A DNA stretch of 64,000 bases from Corynebacterium glaucum (lineage in GTDB: Bacteria; Actinomycetota; Actinomycetes; Mycobacteriales; Mycobacteriaceae). The stretch covers positions 496,001-560,000 of the forward strand of contig NZ_CP019688.1 in NCBI RefSeq assembly GCF_002287505.1. The letters are read 5' to 3'. Of the stretch, positions 8,050-17,612 are shown piece by piece (positions within the stretch are counted from its first letter, which is position 1; each line of letters opens with the position of its first letter). The position numbers and the translations under genes were made by a program. The notes beneath the pieces are model-generated. The model had not been told where the DNA came from. It ran no database searches and was given only the letters and a program-made list of their open reading frames with translations.

Positions 8050-9255
8050 CTATCCGGTAGGCCGCCAGAACCCCATGAACGGCATGCCGATATTTTCGGT
8101 GCGCACCGGGTTCATCTGTACGGGGTCACCCGCCTCAATCATCATCCCATCGCCCGCGTACATCGCCGCATGCCCCGACCAAATCACCAAATCTCCAGGT
8201 TGCAGCTCCTCATAGGACACTTGCTTGCCGACGGCCTGGTCAGCCGCCACCCGAGGAATCTCATGCCCAGCCTGTTGGTACGCCCACGACGTCAACCCGG
8301 AGCAATCGAAGCCACCGGGCTGGCTCCCGCCCCACACATATGGCGTGCCCAGCTGTGTTTTTGCAGCCTCAACCGCTGCGACTCCGATGGCCGAACCGGC
8401 AGTCGTGGTGGCTGGTGCTGCGGCGGTCGGTGCAGCGGTGGCTTCCAAGGTTGGCTCTGCGTGCGCAGTCGGTTGCGCTGCGGTGGCCGGTTGCGCTGCG
8501 GTGGCCGGTGAGACAGTGTGCGCGGGTTTCGGCTCCGCCGGTACCTCAACCGGTTTGACCTCGGGAGGTGCTGACGGAGACGGCTGCGGCGCAGCCGCTG
8601 GATCGGTGTGCGGCGGATCGGCGACAGTTTCTCCTGACGCTGCGGGAGACAGCGTGCCCGCCAAGCGCTTGAGCTGCTCGACTGCCTCGCCCGCGCCCGG
8701 GGCGGTGCCGGGAAGCTGGACTCGCATTGAACGTTCGGTTTCCTTGGAGAGTCGTTCCGCGATTTCGTCGAGCCCGTCTTGCAAGTCGAGGATCGTCATC
8801 GCGGCTTCGTTGAGCTTGATCATAACGGCGCTTGCTACTGCCGCCAGCTGCGCTGCTGGCCCCGCCGGAGTCGCCAGTGCCGCGGCGGCACTCGCGGCAG
8901 GGACAACGCTGGCTGCGATCGCCACCATCTGTGTCGCTGCAGTCGCGGTGAGGGTGTTGCCGCCGACGAGGGCGTCGCTAATCGCGGCGCGATGCTCTGC
9001 CAGCGCTTCAACGGCATCGAAGTGGGCGCTCGGGTCTGCGCCGACGAGCTTGGCCAGCGGCGTGAACGCTTCGAAGCTCGGCGTTGCGTAACCGGGCAGG
9101 GTGGGAATGAGTTCTGGTTTTTGGGCCATGATCTGGACCGCACAGAACAGCGGGTCGATTCCGAACTTGTTCGGTCCCAGCACATCAAGCGCGAGGCCGA
9201 TTCGCTTATCCACGAGATCAGACGCCTCCACGGAGGCTTTCGCGGGGATGATCAC
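8050..9255 (-). CDS. NlpC/P60 peptidoglycan hydrolase, possible type VII-like secretion substrate
   Basis: A 401-residue protein whose last 120 residues form an NlpC/P60 endopeptidase: the catalytic Cys lies in GGFDCSGLTSWAYQQAG, the His in IWSGHAAMYAGDG. The enzyme should cut peptidoglycan peptide cross-bridges. The first 200 residues are alpha-helical and Ala-rich, followed by a long Pro/Ala/Thr linker. No classical signal peptide is visible at the N-terminus, which is odd for a wall enzyme. The GTG start at 9255 overlaps the stop of the upstream small gene (GTGA), with GGAGG about 10 bases before it. This context suggests co-secretion with the partner gene. Confidence 0.82.
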   Translation of the reverse strand: MIIPAKASVEASDLVDKRIGLALDVLGPNKFGIDPLFCAVQIMAQKPELIPTLPGYATPSFEAFTPLAKLVGADPSAHFDAVEALAEHRAAISDALVGGNTLTATAATQMVAIAASVVPAASAAAALATPAGPAAQLAAVASAVMIKLNEAAMTILDLQDGLDEIAERLSKETERSMRVQLPGTAPGAGEAVEQLKRLAGTLSPAASGETVADPPHTDPAAAPQPSPSAPPEVKPVEVPAEPKPAHTVSPATAAQPATAAQPTAHAEPTLEATAAPTAAAPATTTAGSAIGVAAVEAAKTQLGTPYVWGGSQPGGFDCSGLTSWAYQQAGHEIPRVAADQAVGKQVSYEELQPGDLVIWSGHAAMYAGDGMMIEAGDPVQMNPVRTENIGMPFMGFWRPTG

Positions 9256-9533
9256 AGGAAACCTCCCAGTGTGGTGCAAGTCTTCCCGTCTACCGTGTCC
9301 GCAGCGCCGACAGTGAGGTCCATGGCGCCCGCGACCCGGCGAGCTTCGTCGCTGACGGCCGTTGCGCGCCAGTTCGCCCACTCAAGCGCGTGGGTGATGG
9401 CGGCGCGAAACGCGGGTGAAGGGGTCTTGGGTGGCATGACGATGGGGTGCAAGGGTTGCAGAGTCGAAGCATCCCTTCGAAGGGACGTGGTGTGCGCGGC
9501 GACGACTGAAGAATCGAGTTCGAAGACGTTCAT
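9252..9533 (-). CDS. Small WXG/EspC-like helical protein coupled to NlpC/P60 gene
   Basis: A 93-residue protein without signal peptide. It begins [20 protein letters not shown]. It has a central helical stretch containing two Trp ([18 protein letters not shown]) and ends [11 protein letters not shown]. The size, the leading 'x-L-x-V-D/S-xx-V' pattern and the tight coupling to a secreted-type hydrolase recall EspC or WXG100-like partners of type VII secretion, but sequence identity is not obvious by eye. The stop codon overlaps the start of the hydrolase gene. It could instead be an unrelated chaperone for the hydrolase. Confidence 0.6.
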   Translation of the reverse strand: MNVFELDSSVVAAHTTSLRRDASTLQPLHPIVMPPKTPSPAFRAAITHALEWANWRATAVSDEARRVAGAMDLTVGAADTVDGKTCTTLGGFL

Positions 9534-9631
9534 GCCTACTTAGACGCACAAATGTTGGGCTCGGTTCCACCGCAATGCTCGCCGAGTACTTTTCCGCTGC
9601 CCGGGCTTCACGCTGGCTTACCATGGTGCGC

Positions 9632-10267
9632 ATGGATATCACCGTTGTAAACCACCCGCTGGCCGCCTCTCGGCTGACCATCATGCGCGACGAGCGAAGC
9701 AATAACGCCGCCTTCCGTGCCGCGCTTTCGGACCTGGGCACCATGCTGATCTACGAGGCTTCCCGCGATCTACCTGTAGAGACGTTTGACACCGTCACGC
9801 CGGTGGGCGCCGCGACCGGCGCACGGTTGAAGACACCGCCAATCATTGTGCCGATTATCCGTGCAGGCCTGGGCATGATCGACCCAGCGCTGAAGATGAT
9901 CCCGGACGCTCAGGTGGGATTCATCGGCATGGCTCGGGACGAAGAGACCCACCAGCCGGTGCCGTACCTTGAGGCGCTGCCGGAGGATCTGTCGGGTCAG
10001 CCTGTGTTCCTGGTCGACCCGATGCTGGCCACCGGCGGGTCGCTCATTCACGCCATCGACCTGCTCGTCGAGCGTGGGGCGGACGATATTACGTGTGTGT
10101 GTATGGTGAGCGCTCAACCGGGCGTCGATAAGCTTGAAGCTCATGGGGGACCGGTCCGGCTTGTGACTGCGACGATTGATCCTGCCCTGAACGAGCAGGC
10201 CTACATTGTGCCCGGCCTGGGTGATGCCGGCGACCGCTTGTACGGCCCGCGCAACATCGAGCTGTAG
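9632..10267 (+). CDS. upp: Uracil phosphoribosyltransferase
   Basis: A 211-residue cytosolic salvage enzyme converting uracil and PRPP to UMP. The PRPP-binding loop is [11 protein letters not shown], and the C-terminal uracil-binding part ends [21 protein letters not shown]. The family sequence and length match closely. I chose the ATG at 9632 ([16 protein letters not shown]), not the ATG at 9623, because homologues begin there and a TACCAT box (9619-9624) lies 7 bases upstream, which fits a leaderless message. It is divergent from the hydrolase pair. Confidence 0.95.
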   Translation: MDITVVNHPLAASRLTIMRDERSNNAAFRAALSDLGTMLIYEASRDLPVETFDTVTPVGAATGARLKTPPIIVPIIRAGLGMIDPALKMIPDAQVGFIGMARDEETHQPVPYLEALPEDLSGQPVFLVDPMLATGGSLIHAIDLLVERGADDITCVCMVSAQPGVDKLEAHGGPVRLVTATIDPALNEQAYIVPGLGDAGDRLYGPRNIEL

Positions 10268-10364
10268 CCCCCGGCAACCGAACCGTGGCGCAGTGCCGGT
10301 GGCTGCGATACGCTATTGCCGCGAGCACGAAATGTGCGGGGGATGAAGCTGGGGGGCTTTGCTG

Positions 10365-10805
10365 ATGGGGGAGTTGTTGCCGCAGGCGTATTGGGCATCG
10401 TATGCCTTGAGCTTGGGAAACCGCGTGAAAACGATCCGGGTGATGCGGGGGCTGACGCAGACGCGGCTGGCGGAGCTGGCGGGGGTCTCGCGAAGCCTGA
10501 TCTCGAATCTGGAACGCAATGATTACAACGGGGCTCGGGCTGCGGACCCGACCTTGAGCACGGTCTACCGCCTCGCCGCAGCGCTCTACGTGCCGCCGGC
10601 TGCGTTGCTGCCAGGCGCGGGGGAGCTGGTGGGCAAGCCGTTTGTGGCGCAGGGTTTGGTGCGGGAGGTTGAGGCCGCGGTGGAGATCGCTCTGCGGTGG
10701 CCGAACGAACCGCTGGACACGGCGCGGTTTCATGAGTCTTACCTGCGCCAAGGTGCCCCCGCGGCAGAGCCGCGGTTCGACGACGCGGTGTACCGCCTGC
10801 CGTAG
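10365..10805 (+). CDS. XRE-family helix-turn-helix regulator
   Basis: A 146-residue protein. An N-terminal XRE domain (about residues 20-90) carries the recognition helices RVKTIRVMRGLTQTRLAEL and VSRSLISNLERN. The rest is a short helical C-terminus. The ATG at 10365 follows a G-rich stretch that can serve as ribosome-binding site. It lies between upp and an M20 peptidase, a setting where corynebacteria often keep a small regulator. The target is unknown; autoregulation or control of the downstream amidohydrolase is possible. Confidence 0.8.
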   Translation: MGELLPQAYWASYALSLGNRVKTIRVMRGLTQTRLAELAGVSRSLISNLERNDYNGARAADPTLSTVYRLAAALYVPPAALLPGAGELVGKPFVAQGLVREVEAAVEIALRWPNEPLDTARFHESYLRQGAPAAEPRFDDAVYRLP

Positions 10806-10909
10806 CGCCGCGCGTGCGAGGGACCTGTTGACCTCGGCGCAACGCGGATTCGGCGCTGGCGTAAGCTTCTGCCCAGAACAAAGCACACAACGGTGAGGAG
10901 GACAAGCGG

Positions 10910-12121
10910 GTGGCGGAGGCGATCTCGGCAGGCGTGGACGCGTGGTTGGGTGCGCACCTAGACACCGTCATTGGGTGGCGCCGCCACATCCACTCGCACC
11001 CGGAGCTGTCCAACCAAGAGGTGGACACGACCGACTTCATCGTTGAGGTGCTGGCCCAGCACGGGCTCCAGGCCGTGCGGTTTCCGGGGACCGGCTGTTA
11101 CGTGGACATCGGGCCCGACGGCGGAGAGCGCCTGGCGTTTCGCGCGGACATCGACGCGCTTCGCGTGCCTGAGCAGACCGGGCTGGACTTCGCCTCGATC
11201 ATCCCGGGCATTTCGCACGCGTGCGGCCACGACGTGCACACCACGGTGGTGCTTGCGCTCGCGTGCGCGCTGGCGTCGGTGGACATTCCTTTCGGCGTGC
11301 GCTGCATTTTCCAGCCGGCCGAGGAAGTGATGGGCGGCGGCGCGCTCGATGTCATCGAATGGGGTGGGCTGAACGGGGTCGCGGCGATCTTCGCGCTGCA
11401 CGTGGAGCCGAAGCTGCGCGTGGGCCAGATCGGCGTGCGCGCCGGTGCGATCACCTCTGCCGCTGATGTGATCCGGGTGCGCCTAGACGGCCCCGGCGGG
11501 CACACTGCGCGGCCGCATTTGACCTCGGACGTGGTCTACGCGCTCGGCGCGTTAGCGACGCAGCTGCCTGCGCTGTTGTCGCGGCGCGTCGACCCGCGCA
11601 CCGGCACTGTGCTGGTTTTCGGCCACGTCGAAGCGGGCGACGCGCCGAATGCGATCCCGAAGCAGGGACTGCTTGCCGGCACGGTGCGCACGGCGGACAT
11701 CGGCACGTGGCGCGCGTTGGAGGATCTGCTCACCGACCTCATCGACCTCATCGTTGCGCCGACAGGCTGCACCTACCAGCTCGATTACATCCGCGGCGTG
11801 CCACCCGTGCTCAACGACGACGCCGCCACCGCACTCGCCGTCGAGGCCGGCCGCGCGATCGACCCGCACGCGATCGTCGCCGCACCGCAGTCGTCCGGTG
11901 GCGAGGACTTCTCCTGGTACCTCGAGCACGTCCCCGGCACCATGGTTCGTCTCGGTGCGTGGGACGGCAAGGGGGAAAAGCCAGACCTGCACCAGGGCAA
12001 TTTGCTTATCGACGAACGCGCTATCGGCGTCGGAGTGCGACTCTTCGCCTCGATCGTGGAGAAGTACTACGCCGCAAACCACGCGGAGCGTGACTCCCGC
12101 CACGATATTGCCAGCGAATAG
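10910..12121 (+). CDS. M20 family amidohydrolase (N-acyl amino acid / peptide deacylase)
   Basis: A 403-residue metallo-amidohydrolase. Metal ligands of the M20D family are visible: HSHPELS near residue 25, HACGHDVHTT near residue 103, the acid pair in PAEEVMGGG, and ALHVEP. GGEDFSWYLEHVPG near the C-terminus is also diagnostic. The middle part is the dimerisation lid domain. It would remove acyl groups from N-acyl amino acids or cleave small amides in the cytosol; the exact substrate cannot be read. The GTG start is preceded by GAGGAGGA. It ends 74 bases before the reductase gene, which has its own promoter-like TAGACT. Confidence 0.88.
   Translation: MAEAISAGVDAWLGAHLDTVIGWRRHIHSHPELSNQEVDTTDFIVEVLAQHGLQAVRFPGTGCYVDIGPDGGERLAFRADIDALRVPEQTGLDFASIIPGISHACGHDVHTTVVLALACALASVDIPFGVRCIFQPAEEVMGGGALDVIEWGGLNGVAAIFALHVEPKLRVGQIGVRAGAITSAADVIRVRLDGPGGHTARPHLTSDVVYALGALATQLPALLSRRVDPRTGTVLVFGHVEAGDAPNAIPKQGLLAGTVRTADIGTWRALEDLLTDLIDLIVAPTGCTYQLDYIRGVPPVLNDDAATALAVEAGRAIDPHAIVAAPQSSGGEDFSWYLEHVPGTMVRLGAWDGKGEKPDLHQGNLLIDERAIGVGVRLFASIVEKYYAANHAERDSRHDIASE
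12002..12014 (+). repeat. Exact copy of the 13-mer TTGCTTATCGACG
   Basis: Near the 3' end of the M20 amidohydrolase gene, read as Leu-Leu-Ile-Asp. Confidence 0.9.
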
Positions 12122-12195
12122 CCAGGAGTTCACCTAGACTGGCCTGCGTATTTTTGCACGGTAACCACGAACTTGAACACAGGAGAGTACGCAAC

Positions 12196-13602
12196 GTGTC
12201 CAAGAAACTCGTCATCATGGGTGGAGGCCCGGCAGGCTATGAGGCGGCGCTTGTCGCATCGAAGTACGGTGCGGACATCACACTGATTGAAGACCAGGGC
12301 GCGGGTGGCTCGGCGATTCGGAAGGACGTCGTGCCGTCAAAGGGGTTCATCGCCGGCGCGAACATTAAGACCGACCTGCGACGCGCCGACGACATGGGCC
12401 TGAACCACGGCCTGGGCGACGCATCGCTGTCCCTGTCGGCGTTGAACAACCGCGTGGTTGCGCTCGCCGCGGAACAGTCGCGCGACATTTATGCGCAGCT
12501 CGACCGTGTCGGCGTGCGAATTTTGAACGGTCGCGCACGCTTCGCCAGCGAGCAGTCGGGCCACACCACCCATCGTGTGGTGGCACAGCTTGCCGACGGC
12601 AGCGAGGAGCGCATCGACTGCGACATGGTGCTGGTGTGCACCGGCGCGTCACCGCGCGTACTCAAGGGCGCCGAGCCGGACGGCGAGCGCATCCTCAACT
12701 GGCGCCAGATGTACGACCTGATCGAGATGCCGACGCACCTCATCGTGGTCGGTTCCGGCGTGACCGGTGCCGAGTTTGTCTCCGCCTACGCGGAGCTCGG
12801 TGTGCCAGTGACCATGGTGGCGTCGCGCGACCGCATCCTTCCGCACGACGACGCGGACGCCGCCGACGTGCTGGAGACGGTGCTGCAGAACCTCGGCGTG
12901 AAGCTGGAGAAGGACGCCCGCGTGGACAACGTGGAAAACACCGGCGAGGGCGTCATCGTGCGCACCACCGACGGTCGCGAGATCGAAGGCTCCCACGTCA
13001 TGATGTCCATCGGCTCCATCCCGAACACCGCCGACCTCAACCTCGAGGCCGCAGGCATCGAGGTGACCCCGTCGGGCCACATCCACGTCGACCGCGTGTC
13101 GCGCACAAACGTGGCTGGCATCTACGCCGCCGGCGACTGCTCCGACCTCATGCCGCTGGCCTCGGTCGCGGCGCAGCAGGGTCGCATCGCCGTCGACCAC
13201 GCGCTCGGCGAGGGCGTCGCCCCGATCCGCCTGAAGACGGTGGGCAACGCCGTGTTCACCCGCCCGGAGATCGCCGCGGTGGGTGTGACCGAGCAGCAGA
13301 TCACCGACGGCGAGGTCGAGGCCGATATCTACAAACTCCCGCTGGCCACCAACGCGCGCGCGAAGATGCGCTCGCTGCAGCACGGTTTTGTGAAGATCTT
13401 TGCTCGCAAGGGTTCCGGCGTGGTCATCGGCGGCGTGATTGTCGCGCCGACTGCGTCCGAGCTCATCCACTCCATCACCATCGCCGTGACCAACAACCTC
13501 ACCGTGCGCCAGCTGGCGAACTCGATGGCGGTTTACCCGTCGCTGTCCGGCTCCATCACCGAGGCGGCGCGCCGCCTGATCAGCCGCACCGATCTGGACT
13601 AG
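12196..13602 (+). CDS. lpdA: LpdA-type NAD(P)H quinone reductase (flavoprotein disulfide reductase family without redox disulfide)
   Basis: A 468-residue FAD enzyme. The N-terminal FAD motif is GGGPAGYEAALVA, the NAD-binding motif VGSGVTGAEFVSAYAELG, the second FAD segment AAGDCSDLMPLASVAAQQGR, and the C-terminal dimerisation domain ends PSLSGSITEAAR. Where dihydrolipoamide dehydrogenases carry the CxxxxC disulfide, this protein reads GGSAIRKDVVPSKGF, with no cysteines. That is the hallmark of the mycobacterial LpdA (Rv3303c) quinone-reductase branch. It is therefore unlikely to act in pyruvate dehydrogenase. The GTG at 12196 is preceded by AGGAGA. It converges with prpR. Confidence 0.9.
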   Translation: MSKKLVIMGGGPAGYEAALVASKYGADITLIEDQGAGGSAIRKDVVPSKGFIAGANIKTDLRRADDMGLNHGLGDASLSLSALNNRVVALAAEQSRDIYAQLDRVGVRILNGRARFASEQSGHTTHRVVAQLADGSEERIDCDMVLVCTGASPRVLKGAEPDGERILNWRQMYDLIEMPTHLIVVGSGVTGAEFVSAYAELGVPVTMVASRDRILPHDDADAADVLETVLQNLGVKLEKDARVDNVENTGEGVIVRTTDGREIEGSHVMMSIGSIPNTADLNLEAAGIEVTPSGHIHVDRVSRTNVAGIYAAGDCSDLMPLASVAAQQGRIAVDHALGEGVAPIRLKTVGNAVFTRPEIAAVGVTEQQITDGEVEADIYKLPLATNARAKMRSLQHGFVKIFARKGSGVVIGGVIVAPTASELIHSITIAVTNNLTVRQLANSMAVYPSLSGSITEAARRLISRTDLD

Positions 13603-13630
13603 CCAGACCGGCCGCGCTGGCCCGACCGGC

Positions 13631-14905
13631 TCACTGCGTCGGCACCATCGCCGGGAACGCGCGCTGCGGGCAGGCGCTGCGCGGGCACGTCTCGCATCCT
13701 GGACCGATCGGTGTCGCCGAGGTAGGGGAGAGGTCAAGTCCGTCTGCATAGACAAGCCGGTCGGCGTACGCCGCATCGCAGCCAAGCGCGACGGCATTTT
13801 CCTGCCGCGGGGTGCCAAACCCCAGTGGCGGGCCCTGCACCATGCGCGCCATCCACAAATACGTCCGGCCATCCGGCATCACGGAGACCTGCCGGGTCAC
13901 ACGGTTCGAGGTCTCGAACGCGCGGTGCACCACCCACAGCGGGCACGTGCCGCCGCGCTGCGAGAAGTGAAACGACGTCGTGGACTGCCGCTTCGAGATG
14001 TTGCCGGCCCGATCGGTGCGCACAAACACAAAAGGCACTGCCCGCTCGCCGGGTCGCTGCAGCGTGCCCAGGCGTTGGCAGGTCGATTCAAAACCGGTGC
14101 CGAACTGCGCCGCGATCATGTCGATGTCGTAGCGCGTCGCCTCGGCGGCGGTAAGAATCTCGCCGTACGGCATGGTTACCGCCGCGGCAAAATACTGCCC
14201 CAGCCCATGGCGGCCCAGCTCGCGTGCTGGCTCGTTCCCAATCTGTGCCACGTGCGCATCAATCAAGCTCGCATGCGCGATGCGGCCATAGTGGTAGGAA
14301 AGCTCGAAGGTCTGCTGGGCTTCAGTCAGGCCGGCTCGCAGCCGAATCTCGCGAGCATGCTTATCGACGACTGACCTCGCACCCGCACTCGGTTGGTTAA
14401 AGCGCACCGAGTAGCCGAAATCCCGGTCAAACGCCGCGGCCAAACGCGTCAGCCGCAGCTGCCGCGAGGGCGCCTGGAGCGCGAAGCGTTCGGCAGCCTC
14501 GTCCAGGTCGTGGAAGTAGTTCTCGTTGTCCTGGAAAAAGTCGCGGACGATGAGGTGGGGGTTTGATGACGAAGCGTCGATAAGCGATGGAATGCTCAAG
14601 ACTGCCTCAGCGATGGATGGAAACCGATGGGCAAAATTGGCGAGTTCGTCATCGGCGACGCTCGGAAGCAGCTCTGCGAGTTCGCCGAGGGTGCGCTGCT
14701 GCGCGTCGGAAGAGAAGAAGGAGGCCTCGACCCCGAAGACGCGGGTCAGTTGCAGCAGCACCGTGACTGTCAGGGGGCGCTGGTCGTTCTCGAGCTGGTT
14801 GAGGTAGCTGGTGGAGATGCCCAGTTTGCGCGCCATCTCGACCTGAGTGAGACCGCGGTGCGTGCGAAGTGTGTGAATCCGTGCCCCCGCATAATGCTTG
14901 GCCAA
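13631..14905 (-). CDS. prpR: PrpR/RamB-type regulator of the methylcitrate cycle
   Basis: A 424-residue regulator. An N-terminal XRE domain (HTLRTHRGLTQVEMARKLGISTSYLNQLEN) is followed by the long IrrE-like and short-chain-fatty-acid regulator region. The C-terminus carries the Cys cluster GPGCETCPRSACPQRAFP, which in mycobacterial PrpR relatives binds an iron-sulfur cluster. The TTG start at 14905 has GGAGG 8 bases upstream and agrees with homologues; longer starts are possible. It is divergent from prpDBC with a 224-base shared promoter region, so it most likely controls those genes in response to propionyl-CoA or methylcitrate. Confidence 0.88.
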   Translation of the reverse strand: MAKHYAGARIHTLRTHRGLTQVEMARKLGISTSYLNQLENDQRPLTVTVLLQLTRVFGVEASFFSSDAQQRTLGELAELLPSVADDELANFAHRFPSIAEAVLSIPSLIDASSSNPHLIVRDFFQDNENYFHDLDEAAERFALQAPSRQLRLTRLAAAFDRDFGYSVRFNQPSAGARSVVDKHAREIRLRAGLTEAQQTFELSYHYGRIAHASLIDAHVAQIGNEPARELGRHGLGQYFAAAVTMPYGEILTAAEATRYDIDMIAAQFGTGFESTCQRLGTLQRPGERAVPFVFVRTDRAGNISKRQSTTSFHFSQRGGTCPLWVVHRAFETSNRVTRQVSVMPDGRTYLWMARMVQGPPLGFGTPRQENAVALGCDAAYADRLVYADGLDLSPTSATPIGPGCETCPRSACPQRAFPAMVPTQ

Positions 14906-15129
14906 ACTGGTTGCCTCCGGAAAAATGGGCGTGAGCTGAGCTTTTACAGAGTTTACAAAAAGCGCGGCATCACGACACAGTTTTACGCAACTTAGATCAT
15001 GACCCACGCCACACTTTGGCCCCTACTATGAGGTGTGACGCTCGGCCCGAGTGAGGCCGGGCCCAACGCAACGCTGTATTCGACTTTCATTTCGACTTCC
15101 GCAAAGGATCCGTTAAGGAGCTGACCTGC
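14906..15129. promoter_or_regulatory. Divergent prpR-prpD control region
   Basis: This stretch holds A/T-rich, TTTACAAA- and GTTTTAC-like elements near 14940-14990 that could be PrpR sites, a TACTAT box at 15023-15028 as a likely -10 for prpD, and an AAGGAG ribosome-binding site at 15115-15120. The operator identity is inferred from position only. Confidence 0.5.
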
Positions 15130-16641
15130 ATGATTGAGCACGAGGTACGCACGCGTAAGTCCGCCGAGGACTTCCCGATTGAAGAGCACCTGGCGTACAA
15201 GATCGCCCAAGTCGCCGCCGATCCGGTCGAGGTGCCGGAAGACACCAAGGAAATGATCATTAACCGCATCATCGACAATGCGTCGGTCGCGGTTGCCTCC
15301 TACGCCCGCCGCCCGGTCACCACCGCCCGCGTGATGGCAGAGGCGCACCCCGTGCAGGAAAACGGTGCGCAGGTCTTCGGCATCGACGGCGCGTACTCCG
15401 CGGAGTGGGCGGCGTTCGCGAACGGCACCGCCGTGCGCGAGCTTGATTACCACGACACCTTCCTGGCTGCGGAGTACTCCCACCCGGGCGACAACATTCC
15501 GCCGATCCTCGCCGTCGCGCAGCACAAGGGGCTCGACGGCAAGGCGCTCATCCGCGGCATCGCTACCGGCTACGAGATCCAGGTCAACCTGGTCAAGGGC
15601 ATCTCCCTGCACGAGTTCAAGATCGACCACGTCGCGCACCTCGGCCCGTCGGCCGCGGCCGGCATCGGCACCATGCTCGATCTGGACGTGGACACCATCT
15701 ACCAGGCAGTCGGCCAGGCGCTGCACACCACGACTGCGACCCGCCAGTCCCGCAAGGGCCTGATCTCCTCTTGGAAGGCATCCGCTCCGGCGTTCGCCGG
15801 CAAGATGGCCATCGAGGCGGTTGACCGCGCGATGCGCGGTGAAGGCGCACCGGCGCCGATCTGGGAAGGCGAGGACGGCGTCATCGCTTGGATGCTGCAC
15901 TCCCCGGAGCGCACCTACACGGTTCCCCTGCCTGAGCCTGGCGAAGGCAAGCGCGCAATCCTGGACACCTACACCAAGGAGCACTCCGCCGAGTACCAGG
16001 CGCAGGCTCCGATCGACCTCGCGCGCCGCATCAAGGCCACCATCGAAGAGGAGGGCAAGTCCACCGCGGACATCGAGTCCATCGTGCTGCACACCTCTCA
16101 CCACACCCACTACGTGATCGGCACCGGCGCGAACGATCCGCAGAAGATGGATCCGACGGCATCCCGCGAGACGCTGGACCACTCCATCATGTACATGTTC
16201 GCCGTTGCGCTTGAAGACGGCACCTGGCACCACGTGGATTCCTACCTGCCGGAGCGCGCGGGCCGCCCGGAAACCGTGGAGCTGTGGCACAAGATCTCCA
16301 CTGTCGAGGACGAAGAGTGGACCCGCCGCTACCACTCGACGGACCCGAACGAGAAGGCATTTGGCGCGAAGGCCGTCATCACCTTCAACGACGGCTCCGT
16401 CATCGAGGACGAGATGGCTGTGGCCGACGCGCACCCGCTCGGCGCCCGCCCGTTCAAGCGTGACAACTACATCAACAAATTCCGCACCCTGGCCGAGGGC
16501 ATCGTCGACCAGGCGGAACAGGACCGCTTCCTTGAGGCCGTGCAGAACCTGGAGAACCTCACCGACCTGTCCGAGCTCAACATCGTGGTCAATGAAGCTG
16601 CGCGCGCTGAGGCGCCGGAGATCCCGGGAGGTATCTTCTAA
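15130..16641 (+). CDS. prpD: 2-methylcitrate dehydratase
   Basis: A 503-residue MmgE/PrpD-family enzyme that dehydrates 2-methylcitrate to 2-methyl-cis-aconitate in the propionate-degrading methylcitrate cycle. Family landmarks include [22 protein letters not shown] near residue 105, the central [21 protein letters not shown] region and [16 protein letters not shown] near the C-terminus. Start ATG 15130 has AAGGAG 9 bases upstream. It is the first gene of prpDBC, and its TAA shares an A with the prpB ATG (TAATG). Confidence 0.95.
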   Translation: MIEHEVRTRKSAEDFPIEEHLAYKIAQVAADPVEVPEDTKEMIINRIIDNASVAVASYARRPVTTARVMAEAHPVQENGAQVFGIDGAYSAEWAAFANGTAVRELDYHDTFLAAEYSHPGDNIPPILAVAQHKGLDGKALIRGIATGYEIQVNLVKGISLHEFKIDHVAHLGPSAAAGIGTMLDLDVDTIYQAVGQALHTTTATRQSRKGLISSWKASAPAFAGKMAIEAVDRAMRGEGAPAPIWEGEDGVIAWMLHSPERTYTVPLPEPGEGKRAILDTYTKEHSAEYQAQAPIDLARRIKATIEEEGKSTADIESIVLHTSHHTHYVIGTGANDPQKMDPTASRETLDHSIMYMFAVALEDGTWHHVDSYLPERAGRPETVELWHKISTVEDEEWTRRYHSTDPNEKAFGAKAVITFNDGSVIEDEMAVADAHPLGARPFKRDNYINKFRTLAEGIVDQAEQDRFLEAVQNLENLTDLSELNIVVNEAARAEAPEIPGGIF

Positions 16642-17573
16642 TGTTCGCACCGGAGAAGACTCCACGTGAGCGTCGACAAGCATTGCGAGAATCGCTTGCC
16701 AGCGAGACGATTACCAAGCTTCCGGGTGCTTTCAACCCGCTGACCGCGCGCCTGATTGAGGATATCGGCGGGTTCGAGGGTGTCTACGTCTCGGGTGCGG
16801 TGCTGGCCAACGACCTCGGCCTACCGGACATCGGCCTGACCACCCTCACTGAGGTGGCGCACCGCGGTGGCCAAATTGCCCGTGCGACGAACCTGCCTGT
16901 GCTCATCGACGCCGACACCGGCTTCGGCGAGCCGATGTCCGCCGCGCGCACCGTTGCAGCGTTTGAGGCTGCCGGCCTCGCGGCGCTGCACCTGGAGGAC
17001 CAGGTGAACCCGAAGCGCTGCGGCCACCTGGACGGCAAGGAAGTCGTGCCGCGCGATCTTATGGTGCGCCGCATCACCGCCGCTGTGCGCGAGCGCCACG
17101 ACGACGCGTTTGTCATCTGTGCCCGCACCGACGCCGCCGGCATCGAAGGCATCGACGAAGCCATCGAGCGCGCCAAGGCCTACGCCGACGCGGGCGCGGA
17201 CATGATCTTCACCGAGGCGCTGTACTCGGAGGCCGACTTCGAGCAGTTCCGCGCCGCTGTCGACATCCCGCTGCTGGCGAACATGACCGAGTTCGGCAAG
17301 ACCGACCTCATCCCCGCCCCGCGCCTTGAAGAGCTCGGCTACAACGCCGTGATCTGGCCGGTGACCACCTTCCGCCTGGCGATGGGCCAGGCCGAGGAAA
17401 TGCTGCGCGACATGGCCGCCACCGGCACCCAGGAGCCGTGGCTGGACAAGATGCAGCACCGCTCCCGCCTCTACGAACTCGTCCGCTACGACGAGTACAA
17501 CCAGTTCGACCAGTCCGTCTTCACCTACTCGAAGGACACTTACCAGTCCACGTTCCAGACGGAATCCGAGTAG
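16641..17573 (+). CDS. prpB: 2-methylisocitrate lyase
   Basis: A 310-residue enzyme of the isocitrate lyase/PEP mutase superfamily that splits 2-methylisocitrate into pyruvate and succinate. The diagnostic KRCGH active-site loop is present in NPKRCGHLDGKEVV, and DADTGFGEP and EDQVNPKRC hold the metal-binding acids. It overlaps prpD by one base, so the two are translationally coupled. A reverse-orientation GCTTGTCGACG word (16671-16681) lies in its first codons. Confidence 0.95.
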   Translation: MFAPEKTPRERRQALRESLASETITKLPGAFNPLTARLIEDIGGFEGVYVSGAVLANDLGLPDIGLTTLTEVAHRGGQIARATNLPVLIDADTGFGEPMSAARTVAAFEAAGLAALHLEDQVNPKRCGHLDGKEVVPRDLMVRRITAAVRERHDDAFVICARTDAAGIEGIDEAIERAKAYADAGADMIFTEALYSEADFEQFRAAVDIPLLANMTEFGKTDLIPAPRLEELGYNAVIWPVTTFRLAMGQAEEMLRDMAATGTQEPWLDKMQHRSRLYELVRYDEYNQFDQSVFTYSKDTYQSTFQTESE

Positions 17574-17612
17574 CTCCAAGCCCTTCCAACCCAGCCGAAA
17601 AGGAGAACCATC

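Noticed and set aside
9575..9631. Earlier start for upp
   Set aside because: Homologues begin MDIT; the -10 box lies at 9619-9624, inside the proposed extension.
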